Part shown: piece by piece, positions 1-8,571 of the stretch
How positions within the stretch are numbered: the stretch's first letter is position 1
Layout of the letters: the number at the start of each line of letters is the position of its first letter
Assembly (NCBI RefSeq): GCF_009695605.1
Contig: NZ_VUNQ01000004.1
Coordinates: 1-64,000, forward strand
Origin: Tissierella pigra
Lineage (GTDB): Bacteria > Bacillota > Clostridia > Tissierellales > Tissierellaceae
Direction: 5' to 3'
DNA: 64,000 nt
Program-made: the position numbers and the translations under genes
Notes under the pieces: model-generated
Seen by the model: the letters and a program-made list of their open reading frames with translations, nothing else
Database searches by the model: none
What the model was told of the DNA's origin: nothing

Positions 1-33
1 ATTTCTTAAAACTTCTTTTGGTAATGTTGACAT
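1..33 (-). CDS. 5' end of an unidentified gene (partial)
   Basis: An ATG preceded by AGAAAGGAGAA opens a minus-strand frame that leaves the window after 11 codons (MSTLPKEVLRN). The ribosome-binding site is good, so a real gene start is likely. The fragment is too short to identify. Confidence 0.5.
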   Translation of the reverse strand, partial: MSTLPKEVLRN

Positions 34-136
34 AAAAAATTCTCCTTTCTGGTTCAAATCATATTTTGATTCTTGCCAGAAAAGAGAATTTTATTTCGTA
101 AAAGCACAGATTATTTTACACTACCTTAAATTATAA

Positions 137-304
137 CTATTCTTCCTTATTATTAAGTTTTCTTTCAGCTCTTTCTACTAAATTCACAGTCATAGTACCA
201 TCTAAAGTTTCTTTATCAGTTAAATCAGCATCTAATTCATTAGCAATTTCTGCTTTCATTTGATCTAAAGCTATACTAGCGTTTCTATCTATTGGTTTTG
301 GCAT
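137..304 (-). CDS. Small acid-soluble spore protein, alpha/beta type
   Basis: A 55-residue protein too short for routine gene lists. It has the alpha/beta SASP hallmark at residues 16-24 (MKAEIANEL), which includes the E-I-A site cut by the germination protease GPR. The family coats and protects DNA in the forespore. The start is fixed by AAAAGAGGTGA seven bases upstream. The C-terminal half (DGTMTVNLVERAERKL) is atypical, because classical members carry a second conserved DNA-binding stretch GGxMxxxL/MV there. A second SASP-like gene lies near 49.0 kb with the same MK-EIANEL core. Expression in the forespore (sigma-G) is expected from the family but was not demonstrated here. Confidence 0.85.
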   Translation of the reverse strand: MPKPIDRNASIALDQMKAEIANELDADLTDKETLDGTMTVNLVERAERKLNNKEE

Positions 305-476
305 TAAAATCACCTCTTTTTATTTACTTTTATTTTGTACGAAAAATAAGTTCTAATACAAGGTAATTTATAGATATATCAAATCATAATAATTACATCT
401 ATGATATAATTATTATATAAATAAAAATGAGTTAAAGTTTACTATTTAGCAAAGAATAAGGAAGTGAGGTATTAAT

Positions 477-1664
477 ATGAAAAATTTTAAAAAGGCTAGT
501 ATGTTTGTATTTATAATGATTATGATATTTTCTCTAATGGGTTGTGAAGATATTATAGATACTAATTTAGATTCTAATACAGGTGATATTCTAGAGATAC
601 ACTTTATTGATGTGGGACAAGCAGATTCCATTTTTATAAAAAAGGGACAAGAAGCCATGTTAATTGATGCTGGTAACAATAAAGATGGAAAAACCGTTGT
701 AGAATATATTAAAAATCAGAATGTAAGTAAACTAAATTATGTAATAGGAACACACCCTCATGCAGACCATATAGGTGGATTAGATGATGTAATAGATAAT
801 TTAGATATTGATAAACTAATTATGCCAAATGCCATATCCAACACAAAGACCTTTGAAGATGTATTAGATAGTATAGATAAAAAGGGATTAAAGATTACAA
901 AACCCAAAGTTGGAGACAGATATACTTTAAATGGTGCAGAATTTATTGTCCTTGCACCTAATGGAGAGAGTTATGAAAGTTTAAATGATTATTCAGTTGT
1001 AGTAAAACTTATAGATGGAGAGACTTCTTTTCTATTTACAGGAGATGCAGAGGCACTATCGGAAAAGGAAATGTTAAAAAGTAATAGAAATCTATTAAAA
1101 TCAGATGTACTTAAAGTTGGACACCATGGTAGTGTAACATCAACATCACAAGAATTTTTAGACGCAGTTGACCCTTATATTGCAGTAATATCTTCAGAAA
1201 CTGGAAATAGTTATGGACATCCTCATAAGGAAATAATAGAAAGACTAACAGAAAAGAATATAGATATATGTAGAACAGATTTGCAAGGGACGATAATAAT
1301 TAAAAGTAATGGAAAGAGTTTAGAGTTCAATCATAAGGAAATAGTTCTTAATAACAATTCTCCCGTTAATAAGCCAGATGTAGTAATAAGCAATGTAGAT
1401 AAAATAGAAGAAATAGTAACTATAAAGAATAATTCAAAGGATGAGATTAATTTAGAAGGATGGAAACTTCTTTCTGTAACAGGTAATCAAGAATATATAT
1501 TTCCTAAGTATGTCCTAAAGGGGGGAGAAGTAGTTACAGTAACTAGCGGTAACAAGGAAGGAGATTTAGATTGGGGAAGTACTAATATATGGAACAATAC
1601 AAAAAGTGATCCTGCTGTACTTTATGATGAGGCTGGTAAAGAGATATTTAGATTTAATGACTAG
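477..1664 (+). CDS. ComEC/Rec2-like metallo-beta-lactamase lipoprotein with lamin-tail domain
   Basis: A 395-residue secreted hydrolase. A lipoprotein signal ends at a lipobox (SLMGC, Cys23). The metallo-beta-lactamase core follows, with THPHADHIGG at 92-101 (H93, H95, D97, H98), FTGD at 187-190, GHHGS at 215-219 and GHPH at 247-250. These are the usual metal ligands of the ComEC C-terminal/competence-like hydrolase family. Residues about 300-390 resemble a lamin-tail (LTD) beta-sandwich (INLEGWKLLS, FPKYVLKGGEVVTVTSG), often attached to secreted nucleases and phosphodiesterases. The DUF3006 gene ten bases downstream is its common partner. The lack of the membrane channel part of ComEC argues for a free extracellular enzyme. 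A nucleic acid or nucleotide substrate is likely, but unproven. Confidence 0.87.
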   Translation: MKNFKKASMFVFIMIMIFSLMGCEDIIDTNLDSNTGDILEIHFIDVGQADSIFIKKGQEAMLIDAGNNKDGKTVVEYIKNQNVSKLNYVIGTHPHADHIGGLDDVIDNLDIDKLIMPNAISNTKTFEDVLDSIDKKGLKITKPKVGDRYTLNGAEFIVLAPNGESYESLNDYSVVVKLIDGETSFLFTGDAEALSEKEMLKSNRNLLKSDVLKVGHHGSVTSTSQEFLDAVDPYIAVISSETGNSYGHPHKEIIERLTEKNIDICRTDLQGTIIIKSNGKSLEFNHKEIVLNNNSPVNKPDVVISNVDKIEEIVTIKNNSKDEINLEGWKLLSVTGNQEYIFPKYVLKGGEVVTVTSGNKEGDLDWGSTNIWNNTKSDPAVLYDEAGKEIFRFND

Positions 1665-1674
1665 GGGTGATTAG

Positions 1675-1878
1675 ATGAAATTTACTATTGATAGATTTGA
1701 AGAGGATTTTGCAATAGTTGAACTGGAAAATAAAGATACAATAGAAATCCCAAGAATTATAATTCCAGAGGAAGCCAAGGAAGGAGATATTATAAGTATT
1801 ACTATAGAAAAAGATGAAACTGATAAGAGAAAAGAGAGAATACAAGGAAAGTTTGATAGGCTATTTTGCGGAGAGTAA
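1675..1878 (+). CDS. DUF3006 domain protein
   Basis: A 67-residue protein whose opening (KFTIDRFEEDFAIVELEN) and IPEEAKEGDIISI stretch match the DUF3006 family. This is a small beta-barrel-like domain that very often sits directly after ComEC-like metallo-beta-lactamase genes. It starts ten bases after the upstream stop behind GGGGTGA, so the two are almost certainly cotranscribed. Function is unknown. A partner or regulatory role for the hydrolase is inference from gene pairing only. Confidence 0.8.
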   Translation: MKFTIDRFEEDFAIVELENKDTIEIPRIIIPEEAKEGDIISITIEKDETDKRKERIQGKFDRLFCGE

Positions 1879-2018
1879 CTAAGATGAAGAAGGTACTTAT
1901 AATTGTGATTAAATAAAAGCTTCTGGAAAATTTTGGAGTACATCTATTATTTTATAATCTAATGTATATTTAGGGTATAATCTATAATAATAAATTTAAA
2001 ATGGAAAGGAGTTTTTTA

Positions 2019-3233
2019 ATGAAAACTATTGCAATTGCAGGGACTTTTGACTCTAAAGGTAAAGAATTTGCTTATGTAAAGAATGTTTTAGAAGAATTAG
2101 GTTTAAAAACCCTTACAATACATTGTGGTGTATTTGAGCCTATTTTTGAAACAGATATATCTAATGAAGAAGTCGCAAAAGAAGTAGGAGTTGATATTAA
2201 AGAGATTGCAGCTAAAAAAGATAGGGCATTGGGAACTGAAATATTATCAAAGGGAATGGAGAAATTAATTCCTAGATTATATGCAGAAGGAAAATTTCAT
2301 GGAATAATTTCTCTTGGAGGAACTGGAGGGACATCTTTAGTGACTCCTGGTATGAGAGCATTGCCAATAGGAGTACCTAAAGTCATGGTGTCTACAGTTG
2401 CATCAGGTAATACTCAGCAATATGTTGGAACTAGTGATATTATGATGTATCCTTCAATTGTTGATGTATCAGGACTGAATTCAATTTCCACTAAGATATT
2501 TACAAATGCTGCTTTTGCAATTGCAGGTATGGTAAATTTTGAACATAAGGAGAAGATTGATAAAAAACCTTTAATTGCAGCTACTATGTTTGGAGTAACT
2601 ACTCCTTGTGTAGATATGGCTAGAGAATATTTAGAAAAAGAAGAATATGAAGTATTGGTATTCCATGCAACGGGTACAGGTGGAAGGACTATGGAAAGAC
2701 TTATAGAGGATGGATTTTTTGATGGGGTACTTGATTTAACCACAACGGAGTGGTGTGATGAATTAGTGGGAGGAGTTTTAGCTGCTGGACCTCATAGATT
2801 GGAAGCAGCAGGAAGAAATAAAGTCCCACAGGTTGTATCTCTTGGGGCATTGGATATGGTAAACTTTGGGCCTATGGATACTGTGCCTAAAGAATTTGAT
2901 GGAAGAAACTTTTACAAACATAATCCTACTGTAACCTTGATGCGTACTACTATAGATGAAAATAAGAGATTAGGAGAAATAATCTCTGAAAAATTAAATG
3001 AGACAAATGGTTCCACAACCTTAATGATTCCTCTTAAAGGAGTATCTATGATTGATGCAGAAGGGCAGCCTTTCTATGGACCAAAAGAAGATAAAATGTT
3101 ATTTGATACCATAAGAGATAATATTGATAAAGATAAAATAGAATTAATTGAATTAGATTTTAATATTAATGATAGAGAATTTGCAGAAACAGCAGCTAAG
3201 AAGCTAATAGAACTAATGAGGAATAACAAATAA
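2019..3233 (+). CDS. Tm-1-like ATP-binding protein (UPF0261)
   Basis: A 404-residue member of the UPF0261/Tm-1-like family, named after the N-terminal half of the tomato virus-resistance protein Tm-1. The glycine-rich [11 protein letters not shown] segment and the [16 protein letters not shown] stretch are typical. An earlier in-frame ATG exists 18 bases upstream, but it contains the GGAAAGGAG ribosome-binding site. The internal ATG ([16 protein letters not shown]) is therefore the real start and matches family N-termini. It is followed after 16 bases by the TIM-barrel gene that in plants and fungi is fused to it as one polypeptide. Bacterial pairs are sometimes placed in carbohydrate or aromatic catabolism, and no substrate can be read here. 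Confidence 0.85.
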   Translation: MKTIAIAGTFDSKGKEFAYVKNVLEELGLKTLTIHCGVFEPIFETDISNEEVAKEVGVDIKEIAAKKDRALGTEILSKGMEKLIPRLYAEGKFHGIISLGGTGGTSLVTPGMRALPIGVPKVMVSTVASGNTQQYVGTSDIMMYPSIVDVSGLNSISTKIFTNAAFAIAGMVNFEHKEKIDKKPLIAATMFGVTTPCVDMAREYLEKEEYEVLVFHATGTGGRTMERLIEDGFFDGVLDLTTTEWCDELVGGVLAAGPHRLEAAGRNKVPQVVSLGALDMVNFGPMDTVPKEFDGRNFYKHNPTVTLMRTTIDENKRLGEIISEKLNETNGSTTLMIPLKGVSMIDAEGQPFYGPKEDKMLFDTIRDNIDKDKIELIELDFNINDREFAETAAKKLIELMRNNK

Positions 3234-3249
3234 TATTGGAGGAATATAT

Positions 3250-4071
3250 ATGTCTAGAATTGAGATACTCAAGAAACTAAAAGATGAGGTAACAAAGGGA
3301 AATATTATTTTAGGGGCAGGAGCAGGTACAGGTATATCTGCAAAAAGTGGAGAAGCTGGTGGAGTAGATTTAATTATTATATATAATTCAGGAAGATATA
3401 GAATGGCAGGACGTGGGTCACTGGCAGGACTTCTTTCCTACGGAGATGCAAATCAAATTGTAGTGGATATGGGAAACGAAGTTTTACCTGTAGTTAAAGA
3501 AACTCCTGTTCTTGCTGGAGTTTGTGGTACTGACCCTTTCCGTATTATGGATGTATTTTTAAAACAATTAAAGGAACAGGGATTTGCAGGAGTTCAAAAC
3601 TTTCCGACTGTAGGACTAATAGATGGAGTATTTAGACAAAATTTAGAAGAAACAGGTATGGGATATGACCTTGAAGTAGATATGATAAGAAAGGCTCATG
3701 AATTAGATTTATTAACTACACCATATGTATTTGATACTGAACAAGCTAAGAAAATGGCAGAGGCAGGAGCAGATATTTTAGTTGCCCATATGGGTCTTAC
3801 AACAAAGGGAACAATTGGAGCAAAAACAGCTTTGACCTTAGATGATGCAGTAAAGAAAGTGCAGGAAATTTGTGATGCAGGTAAATCTGTAAACCCTGAT
3901 ATTATGATACTTTGTCATGGAGGACCTATTGCTGAACCAGAGGATGCAGCTTATGTTCTTCAAAGAACTAAAGGTGTAGATGGTTTCTTTGGTGCATCTA
4001 GTATTGAACGTTTTGCTACTGAAGTAGGTATCAAAAAACAAGCAGAAATGTTTAAGGAAATTAAGAAATAA
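3250..4071 (+). CDS. Phosphoenolpyruvate hydrolase-like TIM-barrel protein
   Basis: A 273-residue TIM-barrel protein of the PEP-hydrolase/IGPS-like family that forms the C-terminal half of eukaryotic Tm-1 proteins. Family landmarks are the early [20 protein letters not shown] loop, the [10 protein letters not shown] strand and the late [13 protein letters not shown] loop. It is coupled to the UPF0261 gene (16-base gap, GGAGGAATATAT ribosome-binding site) and ends at a strong terminator. The pair probably works as a complex. The true reaction is unknown, and the hydrolase name is a family label. Confidence 0.85.
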   Translation: MSRIEILKKLKDEVTKGNIILGAGAGTGISAKSGEAGGVDLIIIYNSGRYRMAGRGSLAGLLSYGDANQIVVDMGNEVLPVVKETPVLAGVCGTDPFRIMDVFLKQLKEQGFAGVQNFPTVGLIDGVFRQNLEETGMGYDLEVDMIRKAHELDLLTTPYVFDTEQAKKMAEAGADILVAHMGLTTKGTIGAKTALTLDDAVKKVQEICDAGKSVNPDIMILCHGGPIAEPEDAAYVLQRTKGVDGFFGASSIERFATEVGIKKQAEMFKEIKK

Positions 4072-4086
4072 ATATAGTTATAAATA

Positions 4087-4122
4087 AAAAAGCTCTTTTC
4101 TCAATATGGAAAGGAGCTTTTT
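4087..4122. terminator. Bidirectional intrinsic terminator
   Basis: The arms AAAAAGCTCTTTTC and GGAAAGGAGCTTTTT pair around a short loop, with A and T tracts on either side. It separates the convergent PEP-hydrolase-like and cupin genes and can serve both. Confidence 0.85.
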
Positions 4123-4129
4123 GTATGAG

Positions 4130-4672
4130 CTAGTATATATTAGATTTCATGGCATCTTCTTTAGTCTTATGGATAGTGCCATGAGGATGTTCAGGAGGTG
4201 CATAAATAGCATATAATTTAAGAGGAACGCAGCCTATATTAATTACATTATGCCATTTACCAGCAGGTATAAATATTACATAACCATCATAGACCTTTTC
4301 TTGAAAGTACAAATTATCTCTACTATCTCCCATTAAAACAAGACCTTGACCTTCCTCGATTCGTATAAATTGATCATGGTCAGTATGGATTTCTAAACCT
4401 ATATCATCTCTAGGATTAATACTCATTACAGTAAGTTGTAAATAATTTCCTGTCCATAAAGTAGCTCGATAATTATAGTTTTGTCTTGTAGCTTCTTCAA
4501 TATTAACTACATAGGGGTTTGGACCGTAGTCACTTAAATCAATACATCTTTCCCAGCAATTGGGAGGCATTACTGGTGGTCTATTACAGCAAGGAGATGA
4601 ATATCCTAGGTGATTATTATACATGGAATTATTGTTATTTTGTTGATTATATGGATTATAGTTGTTATCCAT
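4130..4672 (-). CDS. Cupin domain protein with Asn/Tyr-rich N-terminus
   Basis: A 180-residue protein. Residues 1-45 are low-complexity Asn/Tyr/Pro-rich with a CC pair, like many spore-coat proteins. The rest is a single cupin barrel: IHTDHDQFIRIEEG supplies the His/Glu metal ligands of motif 1 and PAGKWHNVINIG those of motif 2. The ending (HPHGTIHKTKEDA) is common in cupins annotated as mannose-6-phosphate-isomerase-like. The gene is monocistronic with AAGGAAGGATAT before the ATG. A spore-coat location is inferred from composition and from the sporulating host. The ligand is unknown. Confidence 0.8.
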   Translation of the reverse strand: MDNNYNPYNQQNNNNSMYNNHLGYSSPCCNRPPVMPPNCWERCIDLSDYGPNPYVVNIEEATRQNYNYRATLWTGNYLQLTVMSINPRDDIGLEIHTDHDQFIRIEEGQGLVLMGDSRDNLYFQEKVYDGYVIFIPAGKWHNVINIGCVPLKLYAIYAPPEHPHGTIHKTKEDAMKSNIY

Positions 4673-4891
4673 TATATCCTTCCTTTCATTGGCTTTTTAA
4701 TAGTATATGTAATATGGATTGAGTAGGTGATAAGCTTGATAGTTAGTAGACAAAATATATTTGTAAAAAATAAAGTATTTGTATTAATAGAACGAATAAA
4801 ATAGCCTTAGATAATGATATAATAAAAACTATAGATATATTAGAGAACTATCAGATTGGAAGTATTATTACATTTAGGGGGAGATAGAATA

Positions 4892-5494
4892 ATGGAGAAC
4901 CTGCAAAGAAATTCTAAGAAAGTAAGACTTTGGACTAGGCAAGACATTAGAAGCCTCGAAGATATTAGGAAAAATGGTTTACATAGAATCAAAAAGCGAT
5001 ATATAGAAGAACAATTTCAAGATATTGCTATGTATTATATAAGTCTTTATCAATGGTTTGTAGACAAAGCTAGTAAAATAGTTCCCAAACCAGAAGATGT
5101 AGAGTTTCCAATATGGTGTTCAATAAGTGAAGAAAATATGCTAAAGCCTATGGAAGGTACTGTAATATATGTATTAGAAGTAGATAAAGCTGAAGTTATA
5201 TACTTTGATGGAAGAAAGTGGGATTATGTATTAAATCATCTTTATATTCCTAAAGATGAAGAAGACGAAAAAGATTATATAAAGGATATGGAGAGAAAGG
5301 GATTTAAAAATTCATTTTCTTTTATAGAAGGAAAGTATGCAAACTTTTATCCTTTAGAAAAGAAAAGAGTAATGGACAGCTGGATGAGAGTATTTGAAAT
5401 CTCAGATTGGAACATATTTGATGTACAGGCAAATATATGGGAAATAAGGGAAGATATGATTAAGGATATACTGTATTGGAATGGAAGGATTTAG
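4892..5494 (+). CDS. DUF3841 domain protein
   Basis: About 200 residues matching DUF3841 throughout: VRLWTRQDIRSLEDI near the start, the YQWFVDKASKIVPKP segment, FPIWCSIS and the VYVLEVD-like strand. An upstream in-frame ATG exists 36 bases earlier, but the GGGGGAG ribosome-binding site points to this ATG. The protein is soluble, with no signal peptide. It stands alone between divergent neighbours and ends at a strong hairpin. No function is known for the family. Confidence 0.75.
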   Translation: MENLQRNSKKVRLWTRQDIRSLEDIRKNGLHRIKKRYIEEQFQDIAMYYISLYQWFVDKASKIVPKPEDVEFPIWCSISEENMLKPMEGTVIYVLEVDKAEVIYFDGRKWDYVLNHLYIPKDEEDEKDYIKDMERKGFKNSFSFIEGKYANFYPLEKKRVMDSWMRVFEISDWNIFDVQANIWEIREDMIKDILYWNGRI

Positions 5495-5515
5495 ATTATA
5501 TCATTAATAAATTAT

Positions 5516-5537
5516 AGGGAACGCCTTGGCGTTCCCT
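5516..5537. terminator. Bidirectional intrinsic terminator
   Basis: A perfect ten-base-pair stem AGGGAACGCC / GGCGTTCCCT with a two-base loop lies between convergent genes. On the plus strand it is followed by AATTTTATT. It serves the DUF3841 gene and probably the SDR gene. Confidence 0.85.
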
Positions 5538-5544
5538 AATTTTA

Positions 5545-6309
5545 TTAATATGCAGTCCATCCTCCATCAACTGCTATACATTGTCCGTTTACATAGCTTG
5601 CATCCTCACTTGCCAAGAATACTGCAACTGTTGCAATTTCACTGCCTTTTCCAGTTCTTGGATTGCCAGCTGCACCTGATGTTGCCATATTCATTCCTTC
5701 CATATTTATGTTTTTCATAAATTCTCCTGTGCCTATTTCCGTTTCAATTCCACCAGGACATATAGCGTTACATCTAATATTTTTCTTAGAATACATAAAA
5801 GCAGTATTTTTTGTTAGACCTATTAAAGCATGTTTTGATGCAGTATATGCTGCTCCAGCTCTAGAACCAAATAAACCACCTATGGACGCAATATTTATAA
5901 TATTTCCACCGCCATTAGCTAAGAAAATTTCTACAGCTTTTCTCATGGAGTAGAAAGGTGAATATACATTTAAGTTGAAAACTTTTTCAATCATTTCATC
6001 TTTTACTTCGCCAACAGGACTGAAATCGTCCATTATTCCTGCATTATTAACTAAAATATCTAGTCTTCCCGATTCTTTATAAGCTTTTTCAACCATGTTT
6101 TCTGTGGATTCTTTACACATTAAATCAGCGACAATAGGTATTATTTTTCCTTCTAAATCTTTGGAGCTATTTGCTAATTCTTCAAGTCTTTCTATTCTTC
6201 TAGCTACGGCATATACAGTAGCACCTTCTTTAGCAAAATAATAAGCTATATCTTTACCCATACCTGCACTAGCACCCGTTACAATAGCTACTTTATCTTT
6301 TAATTTCAT
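5545..6309 (-). CDS. SDR-family oxidoreductase
   Basis: A 254-residue classical short-chain dehydrogenase/reductase. It carries the cofactor loop TGASAGMGKDIA (residues 12-23), the NNAG motif, the catalytic Ser, the YTASK catalytic pair and the PGGIETEI loop. The VARRIERLEEL stretch after beta-2 suggests NADP(H) preference. The C-terminus (ASYVNGQCIAVDGGWTAY) is typical of FabG-like and sugar/alcohol dehydrogenases. It is monocistronic with TAGGAGGTATTTT before the start. The substrate cannot be told from sequence. Confidence 0.88.
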   Translation of the reverse strand: MKLKDKVAIVTGASAGMGKDIAYYFAKEGATVYAVARRIERLEELANSSKDLEGKIIPIVADLMCKESTENMVEKAYKESGRLDILVNNAGIMDDFSPVGEVKDEMIEKVFNLNVYSPFYSMRKAVEIFLANGGGNIINIASIGGLFGSRAGAAYTASKHALIGLTKNTAFMYSKKNIRCNAICPGGIETEIGTGEFMKNINMEGMNMATSGAAGNPRTGKGSEIATVAVFLASEDASYVNGQCIAVDGGWTAY

Positions 6310-6422
6310 AAAATACCTCCTATTATCATAAAATTATGGGAATAACTAACGTATATGTTAATAATATCACAAATAAAGAGACACTTCAACAAATTATATT
6401 ATATAAATACTTTATTTTCCTA

Positions 6423-6451
6423 TTGCAAATTTATTTTGCATCTGATATACT
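6423..6451 (+). promoter_or_regulatory. Promoter of the trpB T-box leader
   Basis: TTGCAA and TATACT are separated by 17 bases, placing the transcript start near 6458, just upstream of the T-box structure. Confidence 0.65.
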
Positions 6452-6457
6452 TTCTTG

Positions 6458-6727
6458 AAATACAAGAATAAATTCGAAGACAAAGAAGAGTAGTTAATTC
6501 TTATCTTTCACAGAGAGCTAAAGATTGGTGGGACTTTGGCAAAGAAGGATTTAACGAATGGACTTTGTAGAAGCTGGTGGAAATCTATGGAGAGTACCCC
6601 GTGCCGGAAGCCTACCGTTAACTAAGGACAGGATATGTTAGTATCCCATTAAGAGAGATGCATTTTTGCATAATTTAGGTGGCACCGCGAATTCAACCTT
6701 CGTCCTATTGAGGATGGAGGTTTTTTT
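6458..6727 (+). promoter_or_regulatory. T-box leader, tryptophan specifier
   Basis: A tRNA-sensing leader upstream of trpB. The conserved T-box AGGTGGCACCGCG lies at 6677-6689, and the stem I elements AGAGTAGTTA and AGAGAGCT lie upstream. The specifier loop reads GAA-TGG-A, so the specifier codon is TGG (6559-6561) and the sensed tRNA is tRNA-Trp. A terminator stem (AACCTTCGTCCT/AGGATGGAGGTT, 6695-6722) is followed by a T tract and competes with the antiterminator that uncharged tRNA stabilises. Expression of trpB should rise when tryptophan is scarce. Confidence 0.95.
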
Positions 6728-6757
6728 GTATTTAAATTTAATCTAGGAGGAAGAAGG

Positions 6758-7915
6758 ATGAAAAGAGAAAATGGATTATTTGGAGAATTTGGCGGGGCTT
6801 ATGTACCAGAAGAATTGAAAGTAGTATTAGATGAATTGGAAAAAGAATTCTATAATGCTATGGAAGATGAAGAGTTTTTGAAAGAACTAGGTTATTATTT
6901 AAAGGAATATGTAGGCAGAGAAAATCCACTATATTTTGCAGAAAGACTAACAGAAGAAATAGAAGGAGCTAAGATTTATCTAAAGAGGGAAGATCTAAAT
7001 CATACAGGAGCTCACAAGATTAACAATGCCATAGGACAAGGGTTACTTGCTAAAAGAATGGGAAAAAAGAGAGTAATAGCAGAAACTGGAGCAGGACAGC
7101 ATGGAGTTGCTACAGCGACAGTATGTGCTTTGCTTGGACTGGATTGTACAATTTATATGGGGGCTGAAGATACTAAAAGGCAAGAGCTAAATGTTTTCAG
7201 AATGGAAATGTTAGGAGCAAAGGTAGTGGCAGTTGAGGAAGGAAATAAAACATTAAAAGAAGCAGTAGATAAAGCATTAGGGGATTATGTAGAAAATAAG
7301 GATAATACTTTCTATCTTCTTGGTTCAGCAGTAGGACCTCATCCATTCCCAATGATAGTAAGGACATTCCAATCCGTAATAGGAAAAGAAGCAAGAAAAC
7401 AGATATTAGAAAAGGAAGGAAGATTACCTAATTATGTAGTAGCCTGTGTTGGAGGAGGCAGTAATGCCATAGGTTTATTTTCGCCTTTCTATGATGATAA
7501 AGAAGTGAAGATGATAGGAGTAGAACCAGCTGGAAAAGGGATAGATACTAAAGAGCATGCGGCTAGTATATGTAGAGGTAATATGGGGCTAATACATGGT
7601 TTCAAATGTTATTTACTAGATCATAGTACCCATTCCATTGCTGCAGGACTAGATTATCCTGGAGTAGGACCGGAACATAGCTATTATAATGAGATTAAAA
7701 GAGCAGAATATAAATCTGTAACTGATAAAGAAGCCTTAGATGCTTTCTTTAAGTTATCAAAAACAGAGGGAATAATTCCAGCTTTAGAATCTTCCCATGC
7801 CATAGCCTATGGAATGAAGTTGGCTCAGACTTTGGACAAGGATAATATTATAATAATAAACCTTTCTGGTAGAGGAGATAAGGACGTAGCACAAGTAAGA
7901 GATATGATAAGATGA
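6758..7915 (+). CDS. trpB: Tryptophan synthase beta chain, stand-alone
   Basis: A 385-residue TrpB of normal length. The PLP lysine is K87 in [10 protein letters not shown], the catalytic Glu is in AETGAGQHG (E109), and the phosphate-binding loop is GGGSNA. It joins indole and serine to make tryptophan. No trpA or other trp gene lies next to it, and only the Trp T-box leader precedes it. The C-terminal residues needed for contact with TrpA are retained, so trpA may lie elsewhere. Alternatively the enzyme works alone in indole salvage. The ribosome-binding site is AGGAGGAAG. Confidence 0.95.
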   Translation: MKRENGLFGEFGGAYVPEELKVVLDELEKEFYNAMEDEEFLKELGYYLKEYVGRENPLYFAERLTEEIEGAKIYLKREDLNHTGAHKINNAIGQGLLAKRMGKKRVIAETGAGQHGVATATVCALLGLDCTIYMGAEDTKRQELNVFRMEMLGAKVVAVEEGNKTLKEAVDKALGDYVENKDNTFYLLGSAVGPHPFPMIVRTFQSVIGKEARKQILEKEGRLPNYVVACVGGGSNAIGLFSPFYDDKEVKMIGVEPAGKGIDTKEHAASICRGNMGLIHGFKCYLLDHSTHSIAAGLDYPGVGPEHSYYNEIKRAEYKSVTDKEALDAFFKLSKTEGIIPALESSHAIAYGMKLAQTLDKDNIIIINLSGRGDKDVAQVRDMIR

Positions 7916-7921
7916 AAAGGA

Positions 7922-7961
7922 TAATTTCCCTTATGAGTTTATAAATTTATAAGGGGAATTA
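7922..7961 (+). terminator. Putative intrinsic terminator after trpB
   Basis: AATTTCCCTTAT pairs with ATAAGGGGAATT and is followed by a T/A-rich stretch. The T run is weak. Confidence 0.55.
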
Positions 7962-8032
7962 TTTATAATATTTGAAGATTATAAATTTTTGTATATAATA
8001 GGATTAAAGTATGAAATATTGGGGGGATTGAA

Positions 8033-8389
8033 ATGTTGGGAAAAAAAGAATCACAAGATGCAAAGTACAAGGTATTATTAGTGGCTTATAAGGACTTAAC
8101 AGAGGAAATGGAGAATGAATTGCACTATTATTTTATATCTAATATTAGGAGCAAAGAGGAAATAGAAGAAAACTATGGTATGGATAAAAGTTCTTCTGGA
8201 TTATCATTTAGAACTGGTCTTTACCATAAATGGTTTAAAGAAACGATTTTACAAAAAATAGAAGAGGGTTATAGTTTAGGTATTGTAGAAATATCAAAAT
8301 CTTATGGGGATAGTGAAGAGATGAAATTAAAGGAGCTAGACGAAAAATTTGGAGATAGCATACTAATATTAGAAACTCAGGAACTATAA
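8033..8389 (+). CDS. Hypothetical protein, 118 residues
   Basis: Not recognised. It has a good ribosome-binding site (GGGGGGATTGAA) and a strong terminator, so it is a real single gene. The protein is acidic, soluble and without signal or membrane segments. It opens with a short beta-strand-like run (KYKVLLVAYK) followed by charged helices, and contains HYYFISN and YHKWFKETIL. It sits between trpB and the TyrR-like regulator, with no sign of cotranscription with either. Confidence 0.6.
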   Translation: MLGKKESQDAKYKVLLVAYKDLTEEMENELHYYFISNIRSKEEIEENYGMDKSSSGLSFRTGLYHKWFKETILQKIEEGYSLGIVEISKSYGDSEEMKLKELDEKFGDSILILETQEL

Positions 8390-8390
8390 T

Positions 8391-8421
8391 ATAAACCACG
8401 GGGTTTAACCCCGTGGTTTAT
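8391..8421. terminator. Strong hairpin terminator
   Basis: A long, nearly perfect palindrome (ATAAACCACGGGGTT and its complement) directly follows the 118-residue gene. It is flanked by short A/T stretches rather than a long T tract. Confidence 0.75.
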
Positions 8422-8571
8422 ATACTAAAACTTGAACATTTCCCATTAAGAATAATAGGCTATTTATTAAGTTTTTAGATTATTTTGAGGTCTGACTTAA
8501 ATTTAATTAAGCTTCATATTATGTCCTTTTATAAAAATGAAATAAAAGTTGCTGATAGAGAGGTGAAAATC

